A DNA stretch of 64,000 nt from Planctomycetota bacterium. Lineage in GTDB: Bacteria > Planctomycetota > PLA2 > JAEUHO01. The notes below the pieces were generated by a model. The model worked only from the letters and a program-made list of their open reading frames with translations, did no database searches and was not told the origin of the DNA. This document shows positions 32,878-44,349 of this stretch, one piece after another (position 1 is the stretch's first letter; each line of letters opens with the position of its first letter). Location of the stretch: contig JACKGW010000010.1 of the NCBI GenBank assembly GCA_020631815.1, forward strand, positions 1 through 64,000, given 5' to 3'. The position numbers were made by a program, and so were the translations under genes.

Positions 32878-35496
32878 ATGGGCCGATCCATCCTGGGCGT
32901 GCTCGACGAGATCCTCGCCGAGCGCGGTCCCGGCACCGTCGTCGCACACCGCGTCCTGCCGGCCGTCGAGGCCCGGACGGCCCCGCTGCCGCCCGACCTG
33001 GACGCCGCGGTGGTGCCCGCGCTGGCCGCGCGCGGCATCACGAGCCTCTACAGCCACCAGCGCGCGGCCTACGACCACGCGCGCGCCGGTCGCCACGTCG
33101 TGGTGGTCACCCCCACCGCCAGCGGCAAGACGCTTTGCTACAACCTGCCGATCCTCCAGACGCTGCTGGAGGACCCCGGCGCGCGCGCCCTGTACCTCTT
33201 CCCGACGAAGGCGTTGGCCCGTGACCAAGCCGCCGAGCTCGGCGCGCTCCTCGAGGTCGCGGCCGGTCCAGAGGGTGCGCACGGCGGCTCGGCAGCCGCG
33301 TCAGCCACGTCTGCAAGAGGTCTGCCCGGCCTCGGCGCGGCCGTCTACGACGGCGACACGCCCCCGGCCGAACGCACCCGGATCCGCGACCGCGCCCACG
33401 TCGTGCTGTCCAACCCGGACATGCTGCACACGGCCATCCTGCCCCACCACGCGCGCTGGATGCGCGTGTTCGAGAACCTGCGCTACGTCGTCATCGACGA
33501 GCTGCACCACTACCGCGGCGTCTTCGGTAGCCACCTGGCCAACGTGCTCCGACGACTCGAGCGCATCTGCCGCTTCCACGGCTCGAACCCCACGTTCGTC
33601 TGCACCAGCGCCACCATCGCCAACGCCAAGTCCTTCGCGGAGACGCTGCTCGAGCGCCCCGTGGAAGTCATCGAGGAGAACGGGGCGCCGCTCGGCGAGC
33701 GACACCTCGTGCTGCTCAACCCGCCGCTCGTGCAACCGGCGATGGGGCTGCGCGCGTCGTACCTGACCACCGCCAAGCGCGTCGCCGAGCGGTTCCTGCG
33801 CAAGCACATCCACACCATCGTGTTCTGTGGCGCGCGCACCGTCACCGAGGTCATGGCCAAGTACCTCAAGGAGATCTTCCACGACCGCGTGGCGGACAAG
33901 CCGCGCATCGTGGGCTACCGCGGCGGCTACCTGCCCAAGGAGCGCCGGGCCATCGAGCGCGGCTTGCGCGAGGGCTCCATCCTGGGCGTCGTCAGCACCA
34001 ACGCGCTCGAGCTCGGCGTGGACATCGGGGCGTTGGACGCCTGCGTGCTGGCCGGCTACCCGGGCACGGTCGCCAGCACGCGCCAGCAGGCGGGTCGCGC
34101 CGGACGCCGCCAGGGCACGTCGGTGGCGGTGCTCGTCTTGCGTTCCGCGCCGCTCGACCAGTACCTCGCCGACCACCCGGAGTTCCTGCTCGACGGGGCA
34201 CCGGAGAGCGCCCACATCAACGCCGACAACCTGCAGATCCTCGTGAGCCACCTCAAGTGCGCGGCGTTCGAGCTGCCCCTGGAAGACGGCGAGCGCTTCG
34301 GCCGTGGGCCGGCGGCCGACGAGGAGGTGCCGGCCGTGCTGGCCTGGCTCGAGGAGCGAGGCGTCGTCCGTCACACGGGCGGACGCTGGCATTGGGCCGC
34401 CGATGCCTACCCGGCCAACGACCTCTCGCTACGCAGCGTCACCAGCACCAACTTCGTGGTGGTCGACACGACCACGTCGCCCCACCAGGTCATCGCGGAG
34501 GTGGACTACGCCTGGGCCTTCACGACCCTGCACGAGGGCGCCATCTACATGGTGCAGAGCGTGGAGTACCACGTCGACAAGCTCGACTGGGACCGCCGCA
34601 AGGCCTACGTCCGCCGCGTCGAGAGCGAGTACTACACGGACGCCCTGAGCTACGCCCGCGTGAAGATCCTCCACGTGCTGCGCGGGCCGGTCGCGTCGGC
34701 CGCTCCGCAGACGGCGGAGGTCGAGACCACGGCCACGGGCGAGGTCGTGCGCGAGGACGACGACACCAAGCGGGAGGCGCCGGCGGCCGCGGCCGCCGAT
34801 GGTGCGGGCGAGGCCTCGAGCGACGCCGCAGACGACGAGGCGGCGTTCGGCCCCGAGTACGGCGAGGTCGAAGTCGTCCGCAAGGCCGTGGGCTACAAGA
34901 AGATCAAGTTCCACACGCAGGAGAACCTCGGCTGGGGCTCCATCCTGCTGCCCGAGGACATCTACCACACGCAAGCCACGTGGCTCACGCTCCCGCAGGC
35001 TTCCGTGGCGGCGCTGGGCGTGCCGACCAGCGACTTGGTGGACGCCCTGCAGGGACTGGCCAACCTGCTGCACGGCCTCGCGTCGTTCTTGCTCATGTGC
35101 GACGGCCGCGACCTGGGCGTCGTCATCGGCGACCGCACCCGCGAGTGGTTCCATCGCCCGTCCATGCCGGGCGAGATCGCCGCGCCACCGCCGGACCGGT
35201 TCGAGCCCACGATCTTCCTCTACGACCAGTACTCCGGCGGCATCGGGCTGGCGGAGGCCTTGCACCCGCGCTTCGAAGCCTGGCTGGGCGGCGCCCGCGA
35301 TCGGCTCGAGGCCTGCGCCTGTGCGCGTGGCTGTCCTTCCTGCGTGGGGCCCGAGCAAGAGGTCGGCCCGCTCGCCAAGCGTCTGGCCGTGCGCCTGCTC
35401 GACGACTTGCTCGCGCGCGCCGGGCTCGCGACGTCGGCCGCGAACGACACGGGACCTGCGGAAGTGACGGAGGCGACCTGTACAGTGCGGGCGTGA
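32878..35496 (+). CDS. mrfA: DEAD/DEAH helicase of the MrfA (YprA) family
   Basis: 872 residues from the ATG at 32878. Motif I TPTASGKT (about 78-85), motif II as DELHHYRG (about 206), motif VI with TRQQAGRAGRR, and the C-terminal DUF1998 zinc site CACARGCPSC (about 816-825) identify MrfA, a 3'-5' helicase that acts with the exonuclease MrfB in UvrABC-independent repair of mitomycin C damage in Bacillus. It is about 120 residues longer than the Bacillus protein; much of the excess is an acidic, alanine-rich insert at about 605-660. The next gene starts in its stop codon, and that gene encodes the MrfB partner, which supports the call. Confidence 0.92.
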   Translation: MGRSILGVLDEILAERGPGTVVAHRVLPAVEARTAPLPPDLDAAVVPALAARGITSLYSHQRAAYDHARAGRHVVVVTPTASGKTLCYNLPILQTLLEDPGARALYLFPTKALARDQAAELGALLEVAAGPEGAHGGSAAASATSARGLPGLGAAVYDGDTPPAERTRIRDRAHVVLSNPDMLHTAILPHHARWMRVFENLRYVVIDELHHYRGVFGSHLANVLRRLERICRFHGSNPTFVCTSATIANAKSFAETLLERPVEVIEENGAPLGERHLVLLNPPLVQPAMGLRASYLTTAKRVAERFLRKHIHTIVFCGARTVTEVMAKYLKEIFHDRVADKPRIVGYRGGYLPKERRAIERGLREGSILGVVSTNALELGVDIGALDACVLAGYPGTVASTRQQAGRAGRRQGTSVAVLVLRSAPLDQYLADHPEFLLDGAPESAHINADNLQILVSHLKCAAFELPLEDGERFGRGPAADEEVPAVLAWLEERGVVRHTGGRWHWAADAYPANDLSLRSVTSTNFVVVDTTTSPHQVIAEVDYAWAFTTLHEGAIYMVQSVEYHVDKLDWDRRKAYVRRVESEYYTDALSYARVKILHVLRGPVASAAPQTAEVETTATGEVVREDDDTKREAPAAAAADGAGEASSDAADDEAAFGPEYGEVEVVRKAVGYKKIKFHTQENLGWGSILLPEDIYHTQATWLTLPQASVAALGVPTSDLVDALQGLANLLHGLASFLLMCDGRDLGVVIGDRTREWFHRPSMPGEIAAPPPDRFEPTIFLYDQYSGGIGLAEALHPRFEAWLGGARDRLEACACARGCPSCVGPEQEVGPLAKRLAVRLLDDLLARAGLATSAANDTGPAEVTEATCTVRA

Positions 35497-36995
35497 CCGT
35501 CCCGCCCGGCGATCGCATCCGACGCATTCTCTCCGACGGCTTGCCCCCCGCGGCCGAGCCGCGCCCTCGTGGACCCGTGCTTCGGCAGGTCCCCGGCCCC
35601 GATCGGACCGACGGCGAGGACACCCAGGGCGCGGCGGCGCGCCCCCGTGTCCCCGACGAGCTGCGTGAGCGGCTGGCCATGCTGGACCGCCTGAGCAGTC
35701 GCAGTCCGTCCCGTGCCGCGACCGTCGCCGGCGGGGATGCGAACCCCGGCGAGGGCGACGAGGGCGTACCGCGGCTGCCGCTCGCCCCCCCGGCGCACGC
35801 CCTGCCCGCGGAGGGGGCCGACGAGGCCACGCCCGACGGGCGCGACGCGTTCTCGCTCGAAGGCCTGCTCGGCGGGCGGCCGCGTCGCACGCTGCGCGGC
35901 ACGTGCTGGCAGGTCGACCGTCTCGTGCCCCTGGATGCGCTGCACGGACGGGCCGCGCTACGCGCCGGCGCCATGGCCTCGCTGCCGCTGCGAGCCGGCG
36001 AGCGCTCGGCGGCGGGCCCCGCCCACCTCGACGCGCGCGACGCCGTGTTCCTCGACACCGAGACCACCGGCCTGGCCGGCGGCACGGGCACCGTGGCGTT
36101 CCTCGTCGGGCTGGGCTGGATCGAGGGCGACCGCTTCCGCGTGCGACAGCTGCTCATGCGCGACTACCCGGAGGAGGCGGCCCTGCTCGCCGCCGTGCGC
36201 GAAGACGTGGGCGACCGCCCCCTCGTCACGTTCAACGGCCGCAGCTACGACTGGCCGCTCTTGGTCACGCGGTGGCGGCTCAACCGGTCTGCCTGGGGCG
36301 TCGTGCCGGGCGGCCCCCACGACCCCACGCCACGCACCCATCTCGACCTGCTGCTCGCGGCACGACGCCTCTGGGCCCGCACGCTGCACAGCCGCAGCCT
36401 CTCGAGCCTCGAGCGCCACGTGCTCGGTGTGGACCGTGGCGAGGACCTCTCGGGCGCACGCATCCCGGCGGCGTGGTTCCACTACCTGCGCACGGGCTGG
36501 GGCGTGGACATCGCCCGCGCCTGTCAGCACAACGTGCACGACGTGGTCACGCTGCTCGCGCTGATCGGTCGGGTCGACGAGGCCTTCCGTCGTCCCGAGG
36601 GCCCGGCGACCCATCCCGGCGACGCGCTGGGGACGGCGCGTTGGCTCGTCGAGCTCGAGGCCTACGACCGCGCGGAGCGCTGCCTGCGCGCCGGCCTCGA
36701 CGAGGCGACAGGCTCCGAGCGCTTCGACCTCCACCGTGATCTCGGCACGCTGCTACGCCGCACGGGTCGTCCGGAAGAAGCCCTGGACCAATGGCAGGCC
36801 GTGGCGCGCGGCATGGAGCGCTTCGACCGCCACGCCTACGAGCAGGTCGCCAAGCTCTTGGAGCACGCGCTGGGTCGACCGGGTGAGGCCCTGGCGTGGA
36901 CCGACGAGGCCCTTGGGCGCTTGCCGGACGACGCCGGCGGGCGCGACGCGCTCGAGCACCGCGCCGAGCGGCTGCGGCGCAAGGCGAGCCGCTGA
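35493..36995 (+). CDS. mrfB: DEDD exonuclease of the MrfB (YprB) family with C-terminal TPR
   Basis: 500 residues from a GTG at 35493 that overlaps the mrfA stop by GTGA. After a 130-residue disordered, proline-rich start comes an RNase H-like exonuclease domain: VFLDTETTGLAGGTG (about 183, giving D and E), VTFNGRSYDWP (about 246) and NVHDVVTLLAL (about 347), i.e. the DEDD metal ligands. Residues about 385-500 are TPR-like helices. In Bacillus MrfB degrades DNA after MrfA unwinding. The direct coupling to mrfA makes the functional pair very likely. Confidence 0.91.
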   Translation: MTVPPGDRIRRILSDGLPPAAEPRPRGPVLRQVPGPDRTDGEDTQGAAARPRVPDELRERLAMLDRLSSRSPSRAATVAGGDANPGEGDEGVPRLPLAPPAHALPAEGADEATPDGRDAFSLEGLLGGRPRRTLRGTCWQVDRLVPLDALHGRAALRAGAMASLPLRAGERSAAGPAHLDARDAVFLDTETTGLAGGTGTVAFLVGLGWIEGDRFRVRQLLMRDYPEEAALLAAVREDVGDRPLVTFNGRSYDWPLLVTRWRLNRSAWGVVPGGPHDPTPRTHLDLLLAARRLWARTLHSRSLSSLERHVLGVDRGEDLSGARIPAAWFHYLRTGWGVDIARACQHNVHDVVTLLALIGRVDEAFRRPEGPATHPGDALGTARWLVELEAYDRAERCLRAGLDEATGSERFDLHRDLGTLLRRTGRPEEALDQWQAVARGMERFDRHAYEQVAKLLEHALGRPGEALAWTDEALGRLPDDAGGRDALEHRAERLRRKASR

Positions 36996-37020
36996 CCCCG
37001 GGGCGACGTCGCGCGGGAAG

Positions 37021-37431
37021 CTACTTCGCCACGTGGGTGCGCAGCGCCGTGGCGGCGGCGTCGACGAGCGCCTTCTCGGCCGGCGTGGGCATCGGCAGAC
37101 CGTCTCGCAACGACACGCCCATGCCCCGAAGGCCCGCTACCAGCGCTTCGCGCGACTCGGCGGGCACGGCGCGCGCCGTGAAGCCGAGGCGCACCAGGTC
37201 GTCGGCCAGACGCAGGAGGGCGTTGCCCCGCTCGGCGTTGGCCAGGACGTAGCGCGTGAGCGCCGCCTCGCGCATCTCCAGGCGGGCCACCTCGGCCTCG
37301 AGCGCCTGGAGCCGACCCTCGACCGTCACGCCTCCGCGGTTGGGGACGACGTCGGTGACGTCCTTGGCCAAGAGGGGCGTGGCCACCGCGCCCGTGACGA
37401 GGGCGGCGACGACGAGCAGGGCAGTGCGCAT
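37021..37431 (-). CDS. Small secreted protein with coiled coil
   Basis: 136 residues. A signal peptide (about 1-22, LLVVAALVTGAVATPLLA) is followed by a short helix with heptad pattern (VEGRLQALEAEVARLEMRE) and further helices. It lacks cysteines and known domains. It converges on mrfB with 25 bases between stops and is divergent from the next gene. Function unknown. Confidence 0.7.
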   Translation of the reverse strand: MRTALLVVAALVTGAVATPLLAKDVTDVVPNRGGVTVEGRLQALEAEVARLEMREAALTRYVLANAERGNALLRLADDLVRLGFTARAVPAESREALVAGLRGMGVSLRDGLPMPTPAEKALVDAAATALRTHVAK

Positions 37432-37551
37432 GGGAACCTCCGCGCGGCCTCCCTCGAGGGAGCCGTCCGGATCCTACCCCACCCACCGCAGGCGGCCGCC
37501 GCCCGTGCCGTGACGAGGAATCCGGGACACTGCGCCTACGTTGGGACGGCC

Positions 37552-38865
37552 ATGCGCAAAGCCCTGCCCCTCGTCGTCGCCGCTCTCGTGCTCGCCGCGA
37601 TCGCCTGGCGCACCCTCCAGCAGCCCGGGCGCGACCTGGCCAAGGCGCGGACGCTCAGCCTGGCCCACGCCGGCGAGGTGAAGGCCGCCCGCGAGGCCTT
37701 GGCGGCGTACGAGACGCGCTACCGCGCGCCCGAGGACATCTGGTTCGCCAGCGACATCCTGATGCGGACCGGCGACGTCGAGGCCGCTCTCGGACGTGTG
37801 TTCGACCACCCCGTCCTGGGCAAGGACCGGGCCACGCCACGCCGCTTCGCCCGCGAGGCGCTGCACCTGATCGGCTGGGAAGACGGCGACTTCGCGCGCC
37901 CCACGATCTTCGTCGGCCGCGTGCTCGTCACCCTGCTCGAGGCGGGCGACGCCCATGCGGAGTACGACCAGGGCCGACGCCTGTCCGAGCAGCCCATCGA
38001 GATGCTGCTCGGCTACTGGTTCGAACACTTCCGCGACTGCTCGGGGCGGCCGATGCTGCGCGGCCGCGAGTTCCTCCGCAAGCGGTCCGAGCGCGACGCC
38101 AAGGCCGCGGCGGGTCTCGCCGCGGCCCGCCCGGGCCCCGCCTCGGCGACGGCCGGCGAGGTCGCGGCGCTGCGCGAGATCATCGACGACCCCACGTGGC
38201 ACGAGCGCCAGCCCATCGCCTGGCATCTCGCCTGCACGGCCTACGCGAAGGCGGGCGGCAAGGCGGGCATGAAGAAGCTGCACGAGATGCTGCAGGAGAT
38301 CGCGCCGCAGGCCGGAACCTCGCCCCGCGCCGCGATCGACGAGGCGACCCTCGCGACGGCCCTCTTCGGCGGCGGCGACCAGCTGCTGCTAGACCGGCTC
38401 GTGCATAAGTACCTGCTGGAGGCCGACCCGAAGCTGTCCGCGTTCGGCGCCTGGGTCGTCGAGGCCCTGCTCAGCCGTCACCGCGAGGGGGACGGCATGG
38501 CGCGCAAGGCCTTGGCCCAGCTGTGGGACGACCTGCGCCCGGAGGGCATCGAGTACCGCGAGCGGATCGCCACGGCCCTGTTCCTCGAAGGGGAGCCGAC
38601 CGACGCCCTGCCCCTCTCCCGCGAGGCCGTCGTGGCCGCGCTGCGCGGCGAGGGGTTCAACGTCCGCAGCCGGATGCTGGCCGCGGCCATCGACCTGGCG
38701 GCGGGCGAGCGCGACGCGCTCCCCAAGCTGGTGACCGCCCTGCGGGAGCTGACCGGGGCGAAGGAGGAGATGGTCGAGGCCCGCCAGGCGCCGCTCTACA
38801 TGAGCGCCCTGCTGACCGGCCTGCGCGCCCTGCTCCTCTACGGGGACGCCGCCGGACGCGCCTGA
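37552..38865 (+). CDS. Membrane-anchored helical-repeat protein
   Basis: 437 residues from the ATG at 37552. One N-terminal hydrophobic segment (about 4-19) is a signal anchor; the rest is helical with TPR-like alternation (AREALAAYETRY, GDVEAALGRVF). One region, DPTWHERQPIAWHLACTAYAKAG, is rich in tryptophan and histidine, but no catalytic site is recognised. It sits 150 bases before glnA but nothing shows a functional link. Confidence 0.75.
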   Translation: MRKALPLVVAALVLAAIAWRTLQQPGRDLAKARTLSLAHAGEVKAAREALAAYETRYRAPEDIWFASDILMRTGDVEAALGRVFDHPVLGKDRATPRRFAREALHLIGWEDGDFARPTIFVGRVLVTLLEAGDAHAEYDQGRRLSEQPIEMLLGYWFEHFRDCSGRPMLRGREFLRKRSERDAKAAAGLAAARPGPASATAGEVAALREIIDDPTWHERQPIAWHLACTAYAKAGGKAGMKKLHEMLQEIAPQAGTSPRAAIDEATLATALFGGGDQLLLDRLVHKYLLEADPKLSAFGAWVVEALLSRHREGDGMARKALAQLWDDLRPEGIEYRERIATALFLEGEPTDALPLSREAVVAALRGEGFNVRSRMLAAAIDLAAGERDALPKLVTALRELTGAKEEMVEARQAPLYMSALLTGLRALLLYGDAAGRA

Positions 38866-39016
38866 GCGCCCCCCGCGACCGGACTTGATGCGCGCATAAG
38901 GCCGCCTCGCGTCGCGCCGTCGCCCTCGGGAGGCAGAATCCTCCATCGCCCGACCGGACCGCCAGTCCCCGGGCGTCCCGCCAACGAGCACGTTCGACGG
39001 CGGGAAGGAGGACGGC

Positions 39017-41188
<2,172 letters not shown>

Positions 41189-41215
41189 CAGCGAACGGGC
41201 TTCGTCCGGACCACT

Positions 41216-41260
41216 CTGCGGCGCGCCGGCGGACTCCCGTCTGGCGCGCCGCGCAGTTTG
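41216..41260 (+). terminator. Candidate intrinsic terminator after glnA
   Basis: CTGCGGCGCGCC at 41216-41227 pairs with GGCGCGCCGCGCAG at 41243-41256 around a 15-base loop, followed by TTTG. The stem is very GC-rich; the T tract is short, as is common in high-GC genomes. It lies between convergent genes and could serve both. Confidence 0.55.
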
Positions 41261-41294
41261 TCAGGCGCGGCGAAGTACCTCTGGCGCCGCGCCC

Positions 41295-42473
41295 TCAGGC
41301 GCGACGCAGTGCTTCCACGGGGCGGAGGTGGGCGGCGCGCCAGGCGGGCGCGAGGCCGCCGAGCAAGCCCAGCACCACGGCGATGCCCACGGCTTGGACC
41401 AGCAGCGGTCCATCGAGGCGGAACGCGAACGTCTGCTCGGTGAACGTGTTCCAGTTCATCGTGCCCGTCTGGAGGCCGTTCAACGGCAGCACCAGCAGCA
41501 CGCCGAGGCAGCCGCCGACGAGCCCGATGAGGCCTGCCTCCACGAGGAACGCGGTGAGGATCCCCCAGGTGCCGTAGCCGATGCTGCGCAGCACGCCGAT
41601 CTCGCGCGTCCTCGCGCCGACGGCGGCGATCATCGTGTTGGCGGCGCCTAGCACGCCGGCGATGCCGAGGATCGTGGTCAGCAGCACACCCAGCACGGTC
41701 AGGACACCGCCGAGCACGTTCGTCTGCGAGGCGAAGTAGGCCGCCTCGGTCATGACCTTGCTGGGCAGCTGCTTGTCCGAGGCGAGCTCTCGCGCGATGG
41801 CGGGCACGTCCACCCCCGGCTTGATGCGGGCCACGACGCGCTGGCGCACCGGACGGTCCAGCGCCGCGGCGATGCGCTCCACGTCGCCCCAGATCTCCGA
41901 GCGGTACGCCCCGTCGTGGTCGAAGAGGCCGACGACCTTGAACGGCGTCAGGTTGATGACGAGCGTGTCGCCCAGCTGGCAGTGCGCGATGCGCTCCACG
42001 AGCGGCACGCCCACCAGGATCTCGTCCGCGCCGAAAGCGGGCAGGCGACCGTCGACCAGCTGCCAGGCCTTGCCGTGGATCGGGATCGACGTCTCCTCGA
42101 TGCCCCGGATGGGCACGTTGACCTGGCCCAGGCCGTCGGCCTTGTCGAGGAACAGGGCGAGGTAGATCTCGCCGGCCGCCATGGGGCGCCCCCCCTCGTC
42201 GAGCAGGACCTCGGGGCGCTCCTTCTTGTACTGCTCGACCTTCTCCAGCGGGATGCCGCTCTCGCCCTCGCTGGTGGCGCCAGGGCGTAGGTAGATGAGC
42301 ACGTCCTCGCGCCCGGTCGTGGAGAGGAAGGACTGGAACCCGTTGCGCAGGGCAAACACGCCGCACAGCACGGCCACCGTCATGGCGATGCCCAGCGCAC
42401 TGAAGAGCGACGCCTGCCAACGCACGAGCAGGTTGCGCCAGGGGTAGGACCAGGGCACGAACCGCAGGTGCAT
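41295..42473 (-). CDS. MacB/FtsX-type ABC permease, second subunit
   Basis: 392 residues. One helix at about 22-44, a periplasmic domain of about 200 residues, then three helices near the C-terminus with the FtsX/MacB hallmark GARTREIGVLRSIGYG between the first two and a final PVEALRRA. The ATG at 42473 is used, although a GTG two codons earlier overlaps the upstream stop as GTGA. It pairs with the preceding permease; together they would form a heterodimer, unlike the MacB homodimer. Confidence 0.9.
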   Translation of the reverse strand: MHLRFVPWSYPWRNLLVRWQASLFSALGIAMTVAVLCGVFALRNGFQSFLSTTGREDVLIYLRPGATSEGESGIPLEKVEQYKKERPEVLLDEGGRPMAAGEIYLALFLDKADGLGQVNVPIRGIEETSIPIHGKAWQLVDGRLPAFGADEILVGVPLVERIAHCQLGDTLVINLTPFKVVGLFDHDGAYRSEIWGDVERIAAALDRPVRQRVVARIKPGVDVPAIARELASDKQLPSKVMTEAAYFASQTNVLGGVLTVLGVLLTTILGIAGVLGAANTMIAAVGARTREIGVLRSIGYGTWGILTAFLVEAGLIGLVGGCLGVLLVLPLNGLQTGTMNWNTFTEQTFAFRLDGPLLVQAVGIAVVLGLLGGLAPAWRAAHLRPVEALRRA

Positions 42474-42475
42474 GC

Positions 42476-43645
42476 TCACGCCCCCCGTCGCAGCGCTTCG
42501 GCGGCACGCAAGCGCGCGGCCTGGAACGCCGGGATGCCGCCGGCGAGGAACGCGATCACGAGCGCCACGACGCCCGACGCGACCATGGTGTCCGTGGTCA
42601 CGTGGTACATGGGGATCTGCGTGCCGAGCAGCCGCCGGAAGGTGTCCTGCGAGCCCCACGCCAACAGCAACCCGATGGCCGCACCGAGGCCGACGAGCAG
42701 CGCAGCCTCCAGCAGGTACAGCCGCAGCGGCGCCTCGCGGCCGAACCCCAAGGCGCCCAGGATGCCCATGCTGCGCGTCCGCTCGCGGGCCGCCATGGTC
42801 ATGGTGTTCACCACGCCGAAGAACAGCGCCACGAGGACGGCCGCACCGATCGAGCCGAGGAACACCGGCAAGTTGCCGAGCATCGAGATGAACGACGCCT
42901 GGAAGGCCGCCTCGGGCTGTGTGCGCGTGCGCTGGGGGCCCGCCGCGTAGTGATCGTCGATCCTGAGGGAGACATCCTCGGGCGTGTAGCCCGGGGCGAT
43001 CTTGACCATGAGCACGCTGGTGCCGCGGGGCCCGTCGGCGTCCCCCCGCTCGAGGACTTCGTTGAGGTAGTCCCAGTGGAAGAAGAGCGTCACCTCGTCG
43101 ACGTTGGCCTTCGTGCTTCGGTAGATACCGCGGATGTTGAAGGTCCACTCCGCGCCGTCGTGGCGGCGGTAGATGGTGCCGATCAGCGGAACCGTGTCGC
43201 CGATCTTCCAGCCGAACTGGTCGGCCAGCGTGCGCCCGACGATGCACCCCTGGCGATCGTCGACGAAGTCGCGCTTCTGCTCCGCGGGCATCACCACCTC
43301 GGGCCACATGCGCATCATGTGCTCGGGGTCGGTGCCGAACTGGGCGAAGAAGTTGGACTCGGACTGGTAGCGACCGCCGAACCACGTGTAGCTGCAGACG
43401 TCTTCGACGCCCTCCATCTCCCCCACGGTGGTGCGGTAGGCGATCGGCAACGACTGGAACAGGCTGACGGCGCTGCCGACGACGATGCGGTTGCTGGCCG
43501 ACGCGGTCACCGCGGCGTCCAGGCTCGTCACGATCGAGCGCAGGAAGCAGACCAGGAACACCGCCACGGAGACGGCTCCCACCGTGAGGAGGGACCGCAC
43601 GGGGTGGCTCCAGGCGTGGCGCCACGCGAGGAAGCCCAGGCTCAC
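42476..43645 (-). CDS. MacB/FtsX-type ABC permease, first subunit
   Basis: 389 residues with the same four-helix layout: helix about 18-40, periplasmic domain to about 265, three helices afterwards. ARERTRSMGILGALGFG is the conserved cytoplasmic loop. It starts within the ATPase stop (ATGA). The two permeases share less than about 30% by eye except around this loop. Export or lipoprotein extraction is the usual role of this class; the substrate is unknown. Confidence 0.9.
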   Translation of the reverse strand: MSLGFLAWRHAWSHPVRSLLTVGAVSVAVFLVCFLRSIVTSLDAAVTASASNRIVVGSAVSLFQSLPIAYRTTVGEMEGVEDVCSYTWFGGRYQSESNFFAQFGTDPEHMMRMWPEVVMPAEQKRDFVDDRQGCIVGRTLADQFGWKIGDTVPLIGTIYRRHDGAEWTFNIRGIYRSTKANVDEVTLFFHWDYLNEVLERGDADGPRGTSVLMVKIAPGYTPEDVSLRIDDHYAAGPQRTRTQPEAAFQASFISMLGNLPVFLGSIGAAVLVALFFGVVNTMTMAARERTRSMGILGALGFGREAPLRLYLLEAALLVGLGAAIGLLLAWGSQDTFRRLLGTQIPMYHVTTDTMVASGVVALVIAFLAGGIPAFQAARLRAAEALRRGA

Positions 43646-44349
43646 GCCTCGGCCCCCTCGACCAGCACGGTGCCCTTGTCCAGCTTCACGATGCGATCGG
43701 CGACCTCGCCGGCCTGCGGGTCGTGCGTGACCATGAGGATGGTCTTGCCGTGTTCGTCGACGAGGCGGCGCAGGAGGCCGAGCACCTGGTCGGCGCTCGC
43801 GCGGTCGAGGTCACCCGTCGGCTCGTCGCACAGCATCACTTCGGGGTCCATGGCCAGGGCGCGCGCGATGGCCACACGCTGCTCCTGCCCACCGCTCAGC
43901 TGCTTGGGGCGGTGGTCCATGCGATCGGCCAGCCCCACGATCTCCAGCGCGAAGCGCGCCTGCTCGCGGCGCTGCGCCCGGGAGAGCGGCGTGAGGAGCA
44001 GGGGCAGCTCGACGTTCTCCTCCGCGGTCAGCACGGGGATCAGGTTGAACGCCTGGAACACGTAGGCGACGTTGGCCGCGCGCCATGCGGACAGCTCGTC
44101 GGGCGACAACGCGTCCACGTCCACCCCGCCGACCGTCACCGAGCCCTCGTCCGGGATGTCGAGCCCGCCCACGAGGTTGAGGATGGTGGACTTGCCGCTG
44201 CCCGACGGCCCCATCAGGGCCACGAACGAGCCCGCCTTGACGTCGAGGTCGAGACGGTCGAGGACGACGAGCTCGACGCCGCCCTTCGTGTAGATCTTCG
44301 TGACGCCGTCCAGCCGGACCATCGTCTCGCCGCGCTCGGGCCTCGGCAT
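43642..44349 (-). CDS. MacB/LolD-type ABC ATPase
   Basis: 235 residues. Walker A GPSGSGKST, Q-loop VFQAFNLIPVLTAEENV, signature LSGGQEQRVAIARAL, Walker B MLCDEPTGDLD and VTHDP are all intact. The VFQ.FNL and TA.ENV elements are typical of the LolD/MacB/FtsE class that drives mechanotransmission rather than substrate passage. Its ATG shares one base with the stop of the adaptor gene. Confidence 0.94.
   Translation of the reverse strand: MPRPERGETMVRLDGVTKIYTKGGVELVVLDRLDLDVKAGSFVALMGPSGSGKSTILNLVGGLDIPDEGSVTVGGVDVDALSPDELSAWRAANVAYVFQAFNLIPVLTAEENVELPLLLTPLSRAQRREQARFALEIVGLADRMDHRPKQLSGGQEQRVAIARALAMDPEVMLCDEPTGDLDRASADQVLGLLRRLVDEHGKTILMVTHDPQAGEVADRIVKLDKGTVLVEGAEA

Noticed and set aside
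38866..39016. Glutamine riboswitch upstream of glnA
   Set aside because: No recognisable glnA or downstream-peptide motif could be found in the 150-base leader.
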